Of a stretch of 5,153 bases of DNA, positions 4,815 to 5,153 are shown piece after piece. The translations under genes were made by a program, and so were the position numbers. Source of the stretch: Thermococcus sp. (GTDB taxonomy: Archaea > Methanobacteriota_B > Thermococci > Thermococcales > Thermococcaceae). The stretch is from assembly GCA_027035445.1 (NCBI GenBank), contig JALVUT010000026.1, positions 1 through 5,153 on the forward strand. Reading direction: 5' to 3'. Under the pieces are notes generated by a model that did no database searches, was not told the DNA's origin, and was given only the letters and a program-made list of their open reading frames with translations. The stretch's first letter is position 1. Each line of letters begins with the position of its first letter.

Positions 4815-5153
4815 ATGATTGGAGACAGGAGATGGGATGGTGTTTATTCCTTCGAGAACTCCCCGTTTATTATGGAGATACTGACGGAACTGAGGGACAG
4901 GAAGACGGGCAGCATACCCTTCCGGAAGGGGCTTGTGAAGCTCGGACGGTACATGGGCTACGAACTGACGAAGCTCATGGACGTTGAGAGGGTCACAGTC
5001 GAGACCCCCCTCGAAACAACAGAGGGCGTCTTCGTGAAGGACAGACGCAACGTCGTTATAATAACAGTTCTGCGTGCAGCGATACCCCTAATGGAAGGAC
5101 TGATAAAGGTCTTTGAGCATGCGAGGGTGGGAATAATCTCAGCATCACGTGGA
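4815..5153 (+). CDS. upp: Uracil phosphoribosyltransferase, N-terminal half (3' end outside window)
   Basis: This enzyme makes UMP and pyrophosphate from uracil and PRPP in pyrimidine salvage, in the cytoplasm. The 113 visible residues run in frame to the window edge; members are usually a little over 200 residues, so about half is present. The N-terminus ([20 protein letters not shown], 11-30) and [20 protein letters not shown] (50-69) fit the archaeal UPRT pattern. Residues 83-95 ([13 protein letters not shown]) match E. coli Upp 'ILRAGLGMMDG', with R87 in the PRPP-contacting position. The PRPP loop (DPMLATG in bacteria) and the uracil site lie beyond the window. The start is fixed by GGAGGT 7 nt upstream. 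It has its own TATA box and a palindrome at the start site, so it is probably controlled apart from the suf genes. Confidence 0.92.
   Translation, partial: MIGDRRWDGVYSFENSPFIMEILTELRDRKTGSIPFRKGLVKLGRYMGYELTKLMDVERVTVETPLETTEGVFVKDRRNVVIITVLRAAIPLMEGLIKVFEHARVGIISASRG

Noticed and set aside
4769..4987. A plus-strand frame starting [12 protein letters not shown] and running into upp in another frame
   Set aside because: It would overlap upp over most of its length, the upp frame is strongly supported, and the composition after the overlap is not protein-like.

Overview
The window looks like chromosome of a hyperthermophilic archaeon, most likely of the order Thermococcales (Thermococcus or a close relative). 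The grounds are archaeal BRE/TATA-type promoters, Shine-Dalgarno sites of the GGAGGTGAT type, short intergenic gaps with 4-nt ATGA gene overlaps, a Lys/Arg/Glu-rich and Val/Ile-rich protein style, and gene families (short single SufB/D protein, SufS, archaeal uracil phosphoribosyltransferase). The lineage is inferred from sequence style and memory of families, not from a search.

Layout. Bases 3-755 (+) hold the C-terminal part of a HerA/VirB4/FtsK-like P-loop ATPase whose Walker A lies outside the window and whose Walker B looks degenerate. It is followed after 14 nt by a two-helix membrane protein with a Cys-containing exterior domain (770-1348, +). A 28-nt G-rich gap then separates these from the convergent sufS.

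The core of the window is a compact iron-sulfur cluster assembly divergon. Leftward runs orf97-sufS (2866 to 1377, -): a small protein that resembles one half-repeat of TATA-binding protein, coupled by an ATGA overlap to a group II cysteine desulfurase with all key residues. Rightward runs sufC-sufB (3012 to 4671, +): a SufC-type ABC ATPase overlapping by 11 nt a single short SufB/SufD-like scaffold. Only one scaffold gene is present, and it carries both the Cys that aligns with E. coli SufB C405 and the His that aligns with SufD H360. This fits a homodimeric, ancestral-type scaffold, as in the described SUF-like minimal (SMS) systems. No SufE/SufU-type sulfur transfer protein is seen. The 145-nt region between the two arms holds two facing TATA boxes, a GTTTAAAC palindrome midway between them, and two overlapping longer palindromes next to the rightward promoter, which suggests common control by an unidentified regulator.

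Downstream of sufB, an ATGA-coupled 30-codon reading frame could encode a tiny membrane peptide with a Cys-rich tail. After it come a TATA box, a 16-bp palindrome at the predicted transcription start, a good Shine-Dalgarno site and the N-terminal half of uracil phosphoribosyltransferase (4815 to the window end).

The central system belongs to a known pathway (Suf). The less ordinary parts are the TBP-half-like protein coupled to sufS, the palindrome cluster, the CGRC tail on SufC and the possible micro-peptide. No mobile element, CRISPR array or RNA gene was seen.
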